Positions 10,527-19,695 of a stretch of DNA of 64,000 nt are shown piece after piece. The translations under genes were made by a program, and so were the position numbers. How positions within the stretch are numbered: position 1 is the first letter of the stretch; the number at the start of each line of letters is the position of its first letter. Source of the stretch: Bacteroidales bacterium (GTDB lineage Bacteria > Bacteroidota > Bacteroidia > Bacteroidales > P3); NCBI GenBank assembly GCA_016283175.1, contig JAEEMK010000107.1:1-64000 (forward strand), written 5' to 3'. Below the pieces are notes generated by a model. The model was not told the DNA's origin and did no database searches. It was given only the letters and a program-made list of their open reading frames with translations.

Positions 10527-12194
10527 CTATTGCAGCTTCTTGTAGTGGAAGCGGTGTGGCGTATCGTCGCCTAGACGTTTGCGTCGGTTTTCCTCGTACT
10601 CGGAGTAACTGCCTTCGAAGAAATAGACCTGCGAGTCTCCTTCAAATGCAAGGATGTGTGTACAGATACGGTCGAGAAACCATCGGTCGTGGCTGATGAC
10701 GACGGCGCATCCGGCAAAGTTCTCGAGACCCTCTTCTAGAGCGCGCATTGTGTTGACGTCGATGTCGTTGGTCGGCTCGTCGAGTAGCAGTACGTTGGCT
10801 TCGCTCTTCAGCGTCAGTGCGAGGTGCAGGCGGTTGCGCTCGCCACCGCTGAGCACACCGGCTTTCTTGCTTTGGTCGTTGCCGCTGAAATTGAAACGGC
10901 TAATGTACGCACGGCTGTTCACCAGACGTCCTCCCATCTGTATCTGTTCGTTACCTTCGCTGACAACTTCCCATACCGACTTTTCCGGGTCTATCTGCAC
11001 GTGTTGCTGGTCGACATAGCCTATCTTTACGGTCTCACCTACAGTAAATGTTCCTGTATCAGGCTTTTCCAAACCCATAATGAGACGGAACAGTGTGGTT
11101 TTTCCGCATCCGTTGGGACCGATGACGCCCACAATGCCAGCAGGAGGCAGCGAGAATGTAAGATTCTCATATAGCAGCTTGTCGCCGTATGCCTTGCTTA
11201 CACCTTCGACTTCAAGCACTTTATTGCCAAGACGTGGGCCGTTGGGAATGTATATTTCAAGGTTCTGCTCTTTCTCTTTAACATCCTCGTTCATCATACG
11301 GTCATATGCTGCCAGACGGGCTTTGCCCTTGGCGTGACGGGCTTTGGGAGCCATACGCACCCATTCCAACTCGCGCTGTAACGTCTTACGGCGTTTGCTT
11401 TCCTGCTTCTCCTCCATAGCGAGACGCTGGGTTTTCTGGTCGAGCCAGCTGCTGTAGTTGCCCTGCCAGGGTATGCCTTCGCCGCGGTCGAGCTCAAGAA
11501 TCCAACCGGCCACATTGTCAAGGAAATAGCGGTCGTGGGTGACGGCTATTACGGTGCCTTTGTATTGCTGCAGATGGCGCTCAAGCCACTCGATGCTCTC
11601 GGCGTCAAGGTGGTTGGTGGGCTCGTCAAGCAGCAAGATGTCAGGCTCTTGCAACAGCAGGCGACACAGGGCTACACGGCGGCGTTCACCACCGCTAAGG
11701 TTCTTTACAAGCTGATCCTCGTCAGGGCAGCGTAGGGCATCCATAGCGCGCTCCAGACGGCTGTCGAGGTTCCAGGCATCGTGCTGCTCAAGAAGTTCGG
11801 TCAGCTCACCTTGGCGTTCGCACAGTTTGTCGAAATCGGCATCTGGCTCGGCAAAGGCGTTGTTGACTTCTTCATACTCTTTCAGCCAGTCGACCACATC
11901 CTGCACAGCTTCTTGCACCACTTCTTTTACGGTTTTAGCGTCGTCCAGTTTTGGCTCCTGTTCAAGGTAGCCAACGCTGTATCCTGGTGCAAAGACAACT
12001 TCGCCCTGGTAGTCCTTGTCGACACCGGCAATGATTTTAAGCAGGCTCGACTTGCCGCTGCCGTTAAGACCGATGATGCCTATTTTGGCACCATAAAAGA
12101 ATGAAAGGTATATGTCCTTTAATATCTGGCGTGAAGGCGGAATAAGCTTACCAACGCCGACCATCGAGAATATAATCTTTTTGTCGTCTGCCAT
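10527..12194 (-). CDS. ettA: Energy-dependent translational throttle protein EttA (ABC-F ATPase)
   Basis: Two ABC cassettes: GLNGSGKSSLL, NLSGGERRRVALCRLLLQEPDILLLDEPTNHLD, GPNGCGKTTLF, LSGGERNRLHLALTLK. Confidence 0.93.
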   Translation of the reverse strand: MADDKKIIFSMVGVGKLIPPSRQILKDIYLSFFYGAKIGIIGLNGSGKSSLLKIIAGVDKDYQGEVVFAPGYSVGYLEQEPKLDDAKTVKEVVQEAVQDVVDWLKEYEEVNNAFAEPDADFDKLCERQGELTELLEQHDAWNLDSRLERAMDALRCPDEDQLVKNLSGGERRRVALCRLLLQEPDILLLDEPTNHLDAESIEWLERHLQQYKGTVIAVTHDRYFLDNVAGWILELDRGEGIPWQGNYSSWLDQKTQRLAMEEKQESKRRKTLQRELEWVRMAPKARHAKGKARLAAYDRMMNEDVKEKEQNLEIYIPNGPRLGNKVLEVEGVSKAYGDKLLYENLTFSLPPAGIVGVIGPNGCGKTTLFRLIMGLEKPDTGTFTVGETVKIGYVDQQHVQIDPEKSVWEVVSEGNEQIQMGGRLVNSRAYISRFNFSGNDQSKKAGVLSGGERNRLHLALTLKSEANVLLLDEPTNDIDVNTMRALEEGLENFAGCAVVISHDRWFLDRICTHILAFEGDSQVYFFEGSYSEYEENRRKRLGDDTPHRFHYKKLQ

Positions 12195-12377
12195 AGATGT
12201 ATAGGTTATAAGCTGTGTTTTAAAATAATGGTTTGTTTTTGTAATGCTTAATTTGTGCAGTATTTATTGTGCTGCACCGCACGAACGAAACAGCGCGATT
12301 ACCAGCAATTCAATTATGTGTTAGCACCGAACAATCATAGTCCTGGTGAGTTAAATGTCGTTTAGCATCGACAGGTT

Positions 12378-14210
12378 TCACTCTCCAAAGCGGATATCCT
12401 TCACATTCAGCTGTATCTCTGTCTTGCCGCGCCAGTAGTTCTCCTCGAGTTGGTAGCAGATGTCGAACATTTCCTGGTGGTTCACGCGGCTGTAGTATTC
12501 GCCCAGTTGGAAACCGATGGCAGGGTAGGAGTTGGGGCTGTCTGACGACAAGACGGAGAACTTCAAATGATTCGAACCCACTACGCGAGGTGGTTGCAGC
12601 GGATTGCTTTCCAAATGGTTGGTGCGGAAAACCGGAACGTTGTTGTCTGGTCCGAAGGGTGAGAATTGCTTGAGGATGCGCAGAAATTTTGGGGTTATGT
12701 CCGAGAAGCGTACCACAGCGTCGATTTCTATTTCGGGAACAGTGGCTTCTGTAGGCATCGTGCGGCTTACAATCTCCTCGAAACGCTCTACGAAGCGTTC
12801 GAAATTTTCGGGCCTCAACGAAACTCCGGCAGCACTTTTGTGTCCTCCGAAATGCTCCAGCAGGTCGCTGCATTCCTCAAGGGCGGCGTGGACGTCGAAC
12901 TCCTTGATGCTGCGTGCCGAGCCGACATAGAGGTCGTCGGTCGAGTGGGTGAGCACGATGGTAGGACGATAGTATGCTTCGACCAAACGTGAGGCGACAA
13001 TGCCAACAACACCGCGGTGCCATTCTTCGCCGAAAAGTACTATCGACTTGCGGTTTACAAGATTGGGGTCAGCCTCAAGACGGCGTTTTGCCTCCTCTGT
13101 GGCCAAAGTGTCAAGGTCTTTGCGCTCGGTGTTGTAGTTGTTGATTTCCTCCGCCAGTTTTGACGCGATTTCGCGGTTTTCGGCCAACAGCAGGCGTACA
13201 GAATCAAAAGCGCTGTGAATGCGTCCGGCTGCATTGATGCGTGGACCTACGAGGAAAACGAGGTCACTTATGTTCAGGTCTTTGACAAAGTAGGACTCCT
13301 TCTCGGGATGTCCGGCACGGTCTTCTTTCGAACGTGGCTCAATGTGTCCGTAGGTAAGTATGGCTTCAAGACCTGGACGAGGGCAGGTGTTGATGACCTT
13401 TAGACCGAACGAAGCAAGTACACGGTTCTCGCCTGTCATCGGCACGATGTCCGAGGCGATACTGACGGCTACCAAGTCGAGGTAGCGTAGCAACTTGAGT
13501 TTCAGCATCTCAAGGTTCTTCTTCTGTGCTTCGGTCAGCTCCGATGCCGAGTCGCACAGGCGAACACCGATTTTCTGCTCCATATAGGCTTCGACAATTT
13601 TGAAGCCTATGCCGCAACCCGACAGTTCCTTGTAAGGGTAGGGGCAGTCGTCGCGCTTTGGATCGAGCACTGCGCAGCAGTCGGGCAGTTTCTCGCCTGG
13701 CAGGTGGTGGTCGCCAACTATGATGTCGATGCCGAATTGGTTTGCATAATCTGCCTGCTCGACGGCTTTGATGCCGCAGTCGAGGGCAATAATCAGTTTG
13801 ACGCCAGTCTTTTTGGCGTAGTCGATACCTTGGAAGGATATGCCGTATCCTTCGGTATCACGATCAGGAATATAGAAGTCGATATTATAGTGGAGCGTAT
13901 GGAAATAAGAATAAACCAGCGCCACGGCCGAGGTGCCGTCGACGTCATAGTCACCATAGATAAGCATACGCTCTTTTTTACGGATGGCCTCGTTTATGCG
14001 CACAATAGCATGATCCATATCTTTCATCAAGAATGGATCGTGAAGTTGGTCTAAACTCGGACGGAAGAAGTGTTTGGCTTCTTCGAAAGTAGTGACACCA
14101 CGTTCTACGAGCAGTGTGGCGATAATTTTGTCCACACCCAATGAATCCGCAAGTTTTTCAACAACCTCTAAATCATAATCTTTCCTTGTTATCCAACGTT
14201 TTTCTTTCAT
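12378..14210 (-). CDS. recJ: Single-stranded-DNA-specific exonuclease RecJ
   Basis: LIYGDYDVDGTSAVAL, IIVGDHHLPGEKLPDCCAVLDPKR, GPRINAAGRI, HFGGHKSAAGVSL. Confidence 0.94.
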   Translation of the reverse strand: MKEKRWITRKDYDLEVVEKLADSLGVDKIIATLLVERGVTTFEEAKHFFRPSLDQLHDPFLMKDMDHAIVRINEAIRKKERMLIYGDYDVDGTSAVALVYSYFHTLHYNIDFYIPDRDTEGYGISFQGIDYAKKTGVKLIIALDCGIKAVEQADYANQFGIDIIVGDHHLPGEKLPDCCAVLDPKRDDCPYPYKELSGCGIGFKIVEAYMEQKIGVRLCDSASELTEAQKKNLEMLKLKLLRYLDLVAVSIASDIVPMTGENRVLASFGLKVINTCPRPGLEAILTYGHIEPRSKEDRAGHPEKESYFVKDLNISDLVFLVGPRINAAGRIHSAFDSVRLLLAENREIASKLAEEINNYNTERKDLDTLATEEAKRRLEADPNLVNRKSIVLFGEEWHRGVVGIVASRLVEAYYRPTIVLTHSTDDLYVGSARSIKEFDVHAALEECSDLLEHFGGHKSAAGVSLRPENFERFVERFEEIVSRTMPTEATVPEIEIDAVVRFSDITPKFLRILKQFSPFGPDNNVPVFRTNHLESNPLQPPRVVGSNHLKFSVLSSDSPNSYPAIGFQLGEYYSRVNHQEMFDICYQLEENYWRGKTEIQLNVKDIRFGE

Positions 14211-14355
14211 TTTTTACTGGGTGTAAAATTACGAACTTTTTGGATAATGGGAAAATTATTTTTTCTATTTTTTTCTTCCAAAGGTTGTGAATAAGTGTTA
14301 AAAGGGTGATTATAGGTGTGTTCCGTCGGTAATTTTTTTTGTTTGTACGATCCTT

Positions 14356-15711
14356 CTATTTCTTTTTTTTATATTTGGCGCGAAATGAGGCGAGTCGGTT
14401 GTATCGCAGTATCGAACCGCGATAGAGGCGCGCTGCAAGCCACGTGCATAAAGGGAATGATGCAACGAGCAGAGCTACAGACCAATAGACTTGCGTTAGC
14501 GGCACGCCGAAGGGTATGCGCAGCATCATTGCCACGGGTGATGTAAATGGGATGAGCGACAGCACTTGGCTGACTGTTCCCGACGGCTCGTTGAGCATTG
14601 CAGGCATCATCAGTATGGTCAGCAGCAGCGGCACGGTCAGCGGCAACGAGAAAATCTGCGTGTCGGTGTCGTTGTCGCACAATGCTCCGGCCGCGGCAAA
14701 AAGAGTGGCATAGAGCAGATAGCCGAATATGAAATAGAACAGGAACGCTGGCAGTATGGCTCCCCAGTCGATAGATGCAATGCCTTCCACCAGCTGCGGC
14801 AAGTCGGCCATTTCGGTCGACTGCTCCATCTGAAGTGTGGCATCGCTGCCTTTGGTGGCCAGTTCGGTGAGCTCGTGCTTTTGCGTTGCAGTTTGGAACA
14901 GTTCGCTGTTGGTGGCCTGAATGCCCACCAGCGCTATGCCTGTCAGCACAACCCACAGCAGGAACTGTGTCAACCCCACCAGGGCGATGCCGACCACCTT
15001 GCCCATCATCAGCTGGAACGGCCGCACCGAGCAGACAATGACCTCGACAATGCGGTTGGATTTCTCCTCTACTACACCACGCATCACCTGGCTGCCAAAC
15101 ATAAAGATTGCCATATAGATTAGCATCGCAAGGATTAGTCCCAGCGCTGTCTTGACCTCGACAAAGGCATCGCGGCCGGTCTCAAGGTCTTCGGTGCGCA
15201 GGTTTATCTTTGTATTGCTTATCAGGGCATATTCGTCGCCGCTGATGTTGTGGGCCTGCAGCAGCCTGTTGCGCAGTATGCGCTGCAGCTGGCGATCCAC
15301 GTCGTAGCGCACCTGCTGCGGCGGCAGGTCGCTTTTGTAGTACAGACAGGCGTCGGTTGGGATTGCTCCGCTGGCGCGACTGCGGATGTATAGTATGGCA
15401 GCTATGCTGTCGCTGGCATCCATCTGTCGGCGTGCATATTCAAGTGTGGCAGCATACTGATATTCAATATTCTCTGTCGAACAAAACCTGCTGTCGGCGC
15501 GCAGGGTGTCGTTGCGATCCATACCGCCGAACAGCCCCGATTCGTCGGCAACGAGTACGGTTGTTTTCTCAGCGGGTTTCAATGCCGTGTAGATGGGTAT
15601 GGCGTACAAAGCGGCCAACAGTATGGGTACCAGTATGGTAAGGAGCCAGAATGACGGCTTGCGGACACGTGTTGCATATTCGCGTTGAATGACAAGAAGT
15701 GTCTTGCTCAT
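14356..15711 (-). CDS. ABC-2 type transporter permease
   Basis: N-terminal TM plus periplasmic region and several C-terminal TM helices; GSQVMRGVVEEKSNRIVEVIVCSVRPFQLMMGKVVG; ATGA overlap with downstream ATPase start. Confidence 0.88.
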   Translation of the reverse strand: MSKTLLVIQREYATRVRKPSFWLLTILVPILLAALYAIPIYTALKPAEKTTVLVADESGLFGGMDRNDTLRADSRFCSTENIEYQYAATLEYARRQMDASDSIAAILYIRSRASGAIPTDACLYYKSDLPPQQVRYDVDRQLQRILRNRLLQAHNISGDEYALISNTKINLRTEDLETGRDAFVEVKTALGLILAMLIYMAIFMFGSQVMRGVVEEKSNRIVEVIVCSVRPFQLMMGKVVGIALVGLTQFLLWVVLTGIALVGIQATNSELFQTATQKHELTELATKGSDATLQMEQSTEMADLPQLVEGIASIDWGAILPAFLFYFIFGYLLYATLFAAAGALCDNDTDTQIFSLPLTVPLLLTILMMPAMLNEPSGTVSQVLSLIPFTSPVAMMLRIPFGVPLTQVYWSVALLVASFPLCTWLAARLYRGSILRYNRLASFRAKYKKKK

Positions 15712-16622
15712 TGCTCGCCTCCTTCCTTGACGGCCTCGACAAAAATGTCGTTCATCGAAGGCAGTTTTTCATTGATTGATAATATTTGCCGCTGGTTTAG
15801 CAGCAGCGCTATCAGGTCGTTGGCCGTGGCACCGTTGGGTAATGTCACCACCGTGAGCTCGCTGTCGGTGTTTGATTTGTGGCTTAAAACCTTAAATTCG
15901 TCGGGCAGCACCAACTGGGTTTCAGATGGTTGGGTGACCACTTCAAAAAGATTCTTGCTGAAAGAATGGCGTATCTCGCCTACGCCGCCGCTTAGCACCA
16001 CGCGCGAATGGTTGATGAGCGCGATGTCGTCGCATATCTCTTCGACCGAAGCCATATTGTGTGTTGAAAAAATGACAGTTGCGCCTTTGTCGCGCAGCGC
16101 CAGTATTTCGTTTTTAAGGAGTGTAGCATTGACAGGGTCGAAGCCGCTGAACGGTTCGTCGAAGATGAGCAGGCTTGGGTTGTGAAGGATGGTGACGATG
16201 AACTGCACCTTTTGCTGCATACCTTTCGACAGTTCCTCGACAGGACGTTTCCACCAGCTTTCGATGCCTAATTTCTCGAACCATTTTATGAGGCGGCTCT
16301 CCGCTTCGAGGCGCGACAACCCCTTCAGGCGTGCCAGGTAAACGGCTTGTTCGCCGACACGCATCTTCTTGTAAAGTCCTCGTTCCTCAGGCAGATAGCC
16401 TATCTGGCGGACATCGTCGTCCTGCATCGTGCGTCCGTTCAGCAGTATTTCGCCGTGGTCGGGTCGCAGAATGCGGTTTATGAGTCGTATCAGGGTCGTC
16501 TTGCCGGCACCGTTGGGACCCAGCAAACCGAAAATCGTTCCCTCGCGCACCCCGATATTGATGTCGTCGAGGGCGCGATAGTCACCGAAATTCTTTTCTA
16601 TATGTCGTGTTTCCAGAAACAT
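15708..16622 (-). CDS. ABC transporter ATP-binding protein
   Basis: GLLGPNGAGKTTLIRLI, ELSKGMQQKVQFI, LLIFDEPFSGFDPVN. Confidence 0.92.
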   Translation of the reverse strand: MFLETRHIEKNFGDYRALDDINIGVREGTIFGLLGPNGAGKTTLIRLINRILRPDHGEILLNGRTMQDDDVRQIGYLPEERGLYKKMRVGEQAVYLARLKGLSRLEAESRLIKWFEKLGIESWWKRPVEELSKGMQQKVQFIVTILHNPSLLIFDEPFSGFDPVNATLLKNEILALRDKGATVIFSTHNMASVEEICDDIALINHSRVVLSGGVGEIRHSFSKNLFEVVTQPSETQLVLPDEFKVLSHKSNTDSELTVVTLPNGATANDLIALLLNQRQILSINEKLPSMNDIFVEAVKEGGEQ

Positions 16623-17141
16623 AATGTACGATAAGTGTTCGTTGTCGCCGGACGGTACGTGTGCCGTCGGTTTTGTCTTAAAACGCAGTTCGTTAATATT
16701 TATTTTGTGCCTCCCGAAAAACTGATCCCGAAATGTTAAAATATCCTTTCTGCAAACAAGCTTCCCTTATCGGAATTTTAACATTTGAAACCCCAAAATT
16801 AACTTAAATACTGTTAAAAACGCCTTGAAAATGCACTTTTTCAACCCCTTGATTTCCAGGTATCATCTTCCTACCAAAGTTTACCCAAATTCTTATCAAA
16901 GTTTTATCAAATTTTACTTTTGTGAACTTTAATAGAATTAAGTTAAAAATTAAGTTAATTTTTTATACGGAGATAATGGCGCGGCGAATGGTTTTGTTGG
17001 CCTGTTTTGAAAGTTGCAAGGACTGTGTCGCGATTATTTCGTACTTTTGCACTTTGAAGCGTAATGGACTTTGGGCGGCGGATTCTTCCGAAATTGCTGT
17101 GTTGCAAATCAGTGCCTTCGTGTGCCGACATTCATAAGAAA

Positions 17142-19064
17142 ATGGAGAACCAAACGAGCATATCACGACTAGCGAAACTTGACGAACTGCTCAGGATGGA
17201 GCAGGAGTGCGAGGCGGCTGCCTATGCCCGAGCACTCGGTGAGGGTTGCATCACGGGACGTGCCAACGAGGCCGACTGCAAGTATCCCATTGCCATCAGA
17301 GGATGGGGCTACAATGCTCTCAACCACTTGATTGTCACTGTCGCTTACGATACCGACGGCGATGAGCTTGAGAACGATTTCGAGCCCGGCAGCGCTGTGT
17401 CTTTCTTTTATCTACAGGGCAATGACAGTGTCGCTGCTGAATTGAAATACAGTTGTTTCGTCGATAGCTACAAGGAGGGTGTGCTGCAGATTCAGCTGCC
17501 TGGACGCGACGCACTTAAATCGTTGCAGGACTTTGCGTCGCGGACGCTGCTGGGTGTCCGCGTGTCTATCGACAGCACGTCGTACCGCGTGATGCACGAG
17601 TCGCTTGTGGCGGCTATGCGTTCTGACAATGAGAAGTTTATACGCCTTCGCGAGACCCTCGTAGGCAATCTTCATCCCCGTTTCCGCCAGCTGCCGCCTG
17701 TGCTGTTCCCGTGGCTCAACGACACGCAGAACCGCGCTGTGCGACAGGTTATTGCGACTATGGATGTGGCTGTTGTCCACGGCCCTCCCGGCACGGGCAA
17801 GACGACTACGCTGGTCGAGGCTATCATAGAGACCCTGCAGCGCGAGACGCAGGTGATGGTTTGTGCGCCCAGCAATGCCGCCGTGGATTGGATAAGCGAG
17901 CAATTGTCGAAACGTAGCGTCAATGTGCTGCGTATAGGCAACCCACTGAAAATGAGCGATGAGATGCTTGCTTGCAGCTACGAGCGACGCTATGCCGACC
18001 ATCCCGACTATCCCGAATTGTGGCAGTTGAGGCAGAACTTGCGCAATGCCGACCATCCGCCTTCGAAAGAGAAGGCCCGCAAGATGCGTAAGCGCGCCGA
18101 CGAGCTGGAAATCAAGATTAACGACGAGCTTTTCCAGCAAGCGCGAGTGGTGAGCTGCACGTTGATAGGCAGCGCCTACCACATTCTGGAGCATCACCGT
18201 TTCAGCACCCTCTTCATTGACGAGGCTGCGCAGGCTTTGGAGCCGGCTTGCTGGACAGCGATTCTGAAAGCCGACCGTGTGATACTATGCGGCGACCACC
18301 AGCAGCTGCCGCCGACGGTCAAATGTGTCGAGGCGACACGCAAAGGCTTGGCGGACACGCTGATGCAGTATGTGGTAAAGACCAAACCCGAATGTGTCAC
18401 CCTGCTGACCACGCAGTACCGTATGCATCGTGACATAATGGAGTTCCCGTCGCGTTGGTTCTACCACGGTGCACTAAAAGCCGCACCCGAAGTGGCCGAC
18501 CGTGTGGTACACCTGATGGACACTCCGCTGACGTGGGTAGATACTATAAACGGAGAGCGAAAAGTGGAAAGCGGGGAGCGTCGCGGACGCAGCGGAAGCC
18601 TGAGCAATGCCGACGAGGCGCGGTTGGTGGTGCACACACTGCGCGACTATGTGGATATGCTTGGGTTGGAACGCGTCGTGGCCGACGGCATCGATTTCGG
18701 TATTATTTCGCCCTATCGCGCTCAGGTGCGTATGATACGCCGTCTGCTGAAGATGCAGCGTTTCTATCGCCGTCTGCGAGGCCAGATTACGGTGCGCACC
18801 GTCGACGGTTTTCAGGGGCAGGAACGCGACGTTATCGTCATCAGTATGGTTCGTGACAACGAGAAGGGCGAGATTGGATTCCTCGGCGACCTGCGTCGAA
18901 TGAATGTCGCAATAACAAGGGCGCGTATGAAGCTGATTGTCATAGGCAACAGTGAGACACTGTCGCGTCACAAGTTCTACAAAGCCCTGTTCGAGCACTT
19001 CCAGAAACGCGGTCAGGTGATAGAGCTGCCACTGGAAACGCAGGGTGGAACTACTAGTCCTTAA
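17142..19064 (+). CDS. Superfamily I DNA/RNA helicase (IGHMBP2/UPF1-like)
   Basis: VHGPPGTGKTTTLVEAI, LFIDEAAQALEP, CGDHQQLPPTVK, TQYRMH, TVDGFQGQERDVIVISMVR, RRMNVAITRAR; start taken at MENQTS rather than the 17064 ATG. Confidence 0.9.
   Translation: MENQTSISRLAKLDELLRMEQECEAAAYARALGEGCITGRANEADCKYPIAIRGWGYNALNHLIVTVAYDTDGDELENDFEPGSAVSFFYLQGNDSVAAELKYSCFVDSYKEGVLQIQLPGRDALKSLQDFASRTLLGVRVSIDSTSYRVMHESLVAAMRSDNEKFIRLRETLVGNLHPRFRQLPPVLFPWLNDTQNRAVRQVIATMDVAVVHGPPGTGKTTTLVEAIIETLQRETQVMVCAPSNAAVDWISEQLSKRSVNVLRIGNPLKMSDEMLACSYERRYADHPDYPELWQLRQNLRNADHPPSKEKARKMRKRADELEIKINDELFQQARVVSCTLIGSAYHILEHHRFSTLFIDEAAQALEPACWTAILKADRVILCGDHQQLPPTVKCVEATRKGLADTLMQYVVKTKPECVTLLTTQYRMHRDIMEFPSRWFYHGALKAAPEVADRVVHLMDTPLTWVDTINGERKVESGERRGRSGSLSNADEARLVVHTLRDYVDMLGLERVVADGIDFGIISPYRAQVRMIRRLLKMQRFYRRLRGQITVRTVDGFQGQERDVIVISMVRDNEKGEIGFLGDLRRMNVAITRARMKLIVIGNSETLSRHKFYKALFEHFQKRGQVIELPLETQGGTTSP
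18552..18579 (+). repeat. Four 7-bp repeats (ggagagc gaaaagt ggaaagc ggggagc) in-frame inside the helicase CDS
   Basis: Reverse complement gives GCTCCCC GCTTTCC ACTTTTC GCTCTCC, same family as the heptads at 50497-50580 and 63567-63601; encodes NGERKVESGER. Confidence 0.65.
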
Positions 19065-19073
19065 TGTTTATTG

Positions 19074-19640
19074 TTAAAAAAGACTGTTCAAAAGCAAGTG
19101 CCCGACAACAGGAACGGGAATCAGACTGACGCTGAAGCCTACAGTGTAGACGGGCTTGTTGTAGAAGTGGGTTCTTCCTATCGTGAAACTTGTCCAGGCA
19201 AATCTGCTCCGTCCAGCTTTTGCGCCGGGAGCAATACGCAATCCGGCATCCAATCCAGGATAGATTATTAAATGATTGTTGCTGGTTAATCCAAATCCGC
19301 AGGAAAGTCCGCTATAGACTTGAAAGTCAATTTTGCTACTTGCGTTTGAAACCCTATAGGCGGCACCACCCGTAATACCGACATAGTTCTTGTATTTCCC
19401 GTCGATGTACGACAGTCCTCCATACCATCCCCATCTGTCAGACAAGTTCGAGTACTGGATGCCGATGCCGACATCTACGTTGAATTGTGTTGGATGATCG
19501 TCTTGTTCAACGACTGGGCCAAAAATAAATTTTGCTTCAGCAAAGTGCTTCGAAAAGCGCGGAGCGTCTGTCGAAAGAGTGTCTTGCGCGGCTGCATTTA
19601 TTGTGATAAGCATAACCGCAAGGAATAGTGTTTTTTTCAT
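19074..19640 (-). CDS. Secreted hypothetical protein, probable outer-membrane beta-barrel
   Basis: Signal peptide MKKTLFLAVMLITINAAAQ; alternating aromatic/glycine beta pattern. Confidence 0.6.
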   Translation of the reverse strand: MKKTLFLAVMLITINAAAQDTLSTDAPRFSKHFAEAKFIFGPVVEQDDHPTQFNVDVGIGIQYSNLSDRWGWYGGLSYIDGKYKNYVGITGGAAYRVSNASSKIDFQVYSGLSCGFGLTSNNHLIIYPGLDAGLRIAPGAKAGRSRFAWTSFTIGRTHFYNKPVYTVGFSVSLIPVPVVGHLLLNSLF

Positions 19641-19683
19641 AAGTTTATGGGTATTAATCTTTTCATAAGTTTATGGGTATTAA
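19634..19683. repeat. 26-bp tandem duplication spanning the start codon of the 19074-19640 gene
   Basis: ttttcataagtttatgggtattaa occurs at 19634-19657 and 19660-19683, separated by tc. Confidence 0.9.
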
Positions 19684-19695
19684 GCTGCGAAAGAA

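Noticed and set aside
12310-12873. 187-aa minus-strand ORF overlapping the recJ C-terminus
   Set aside because: Alternate frame of recJ; no signal peptide or domain, and recJ motifs define the true frame.
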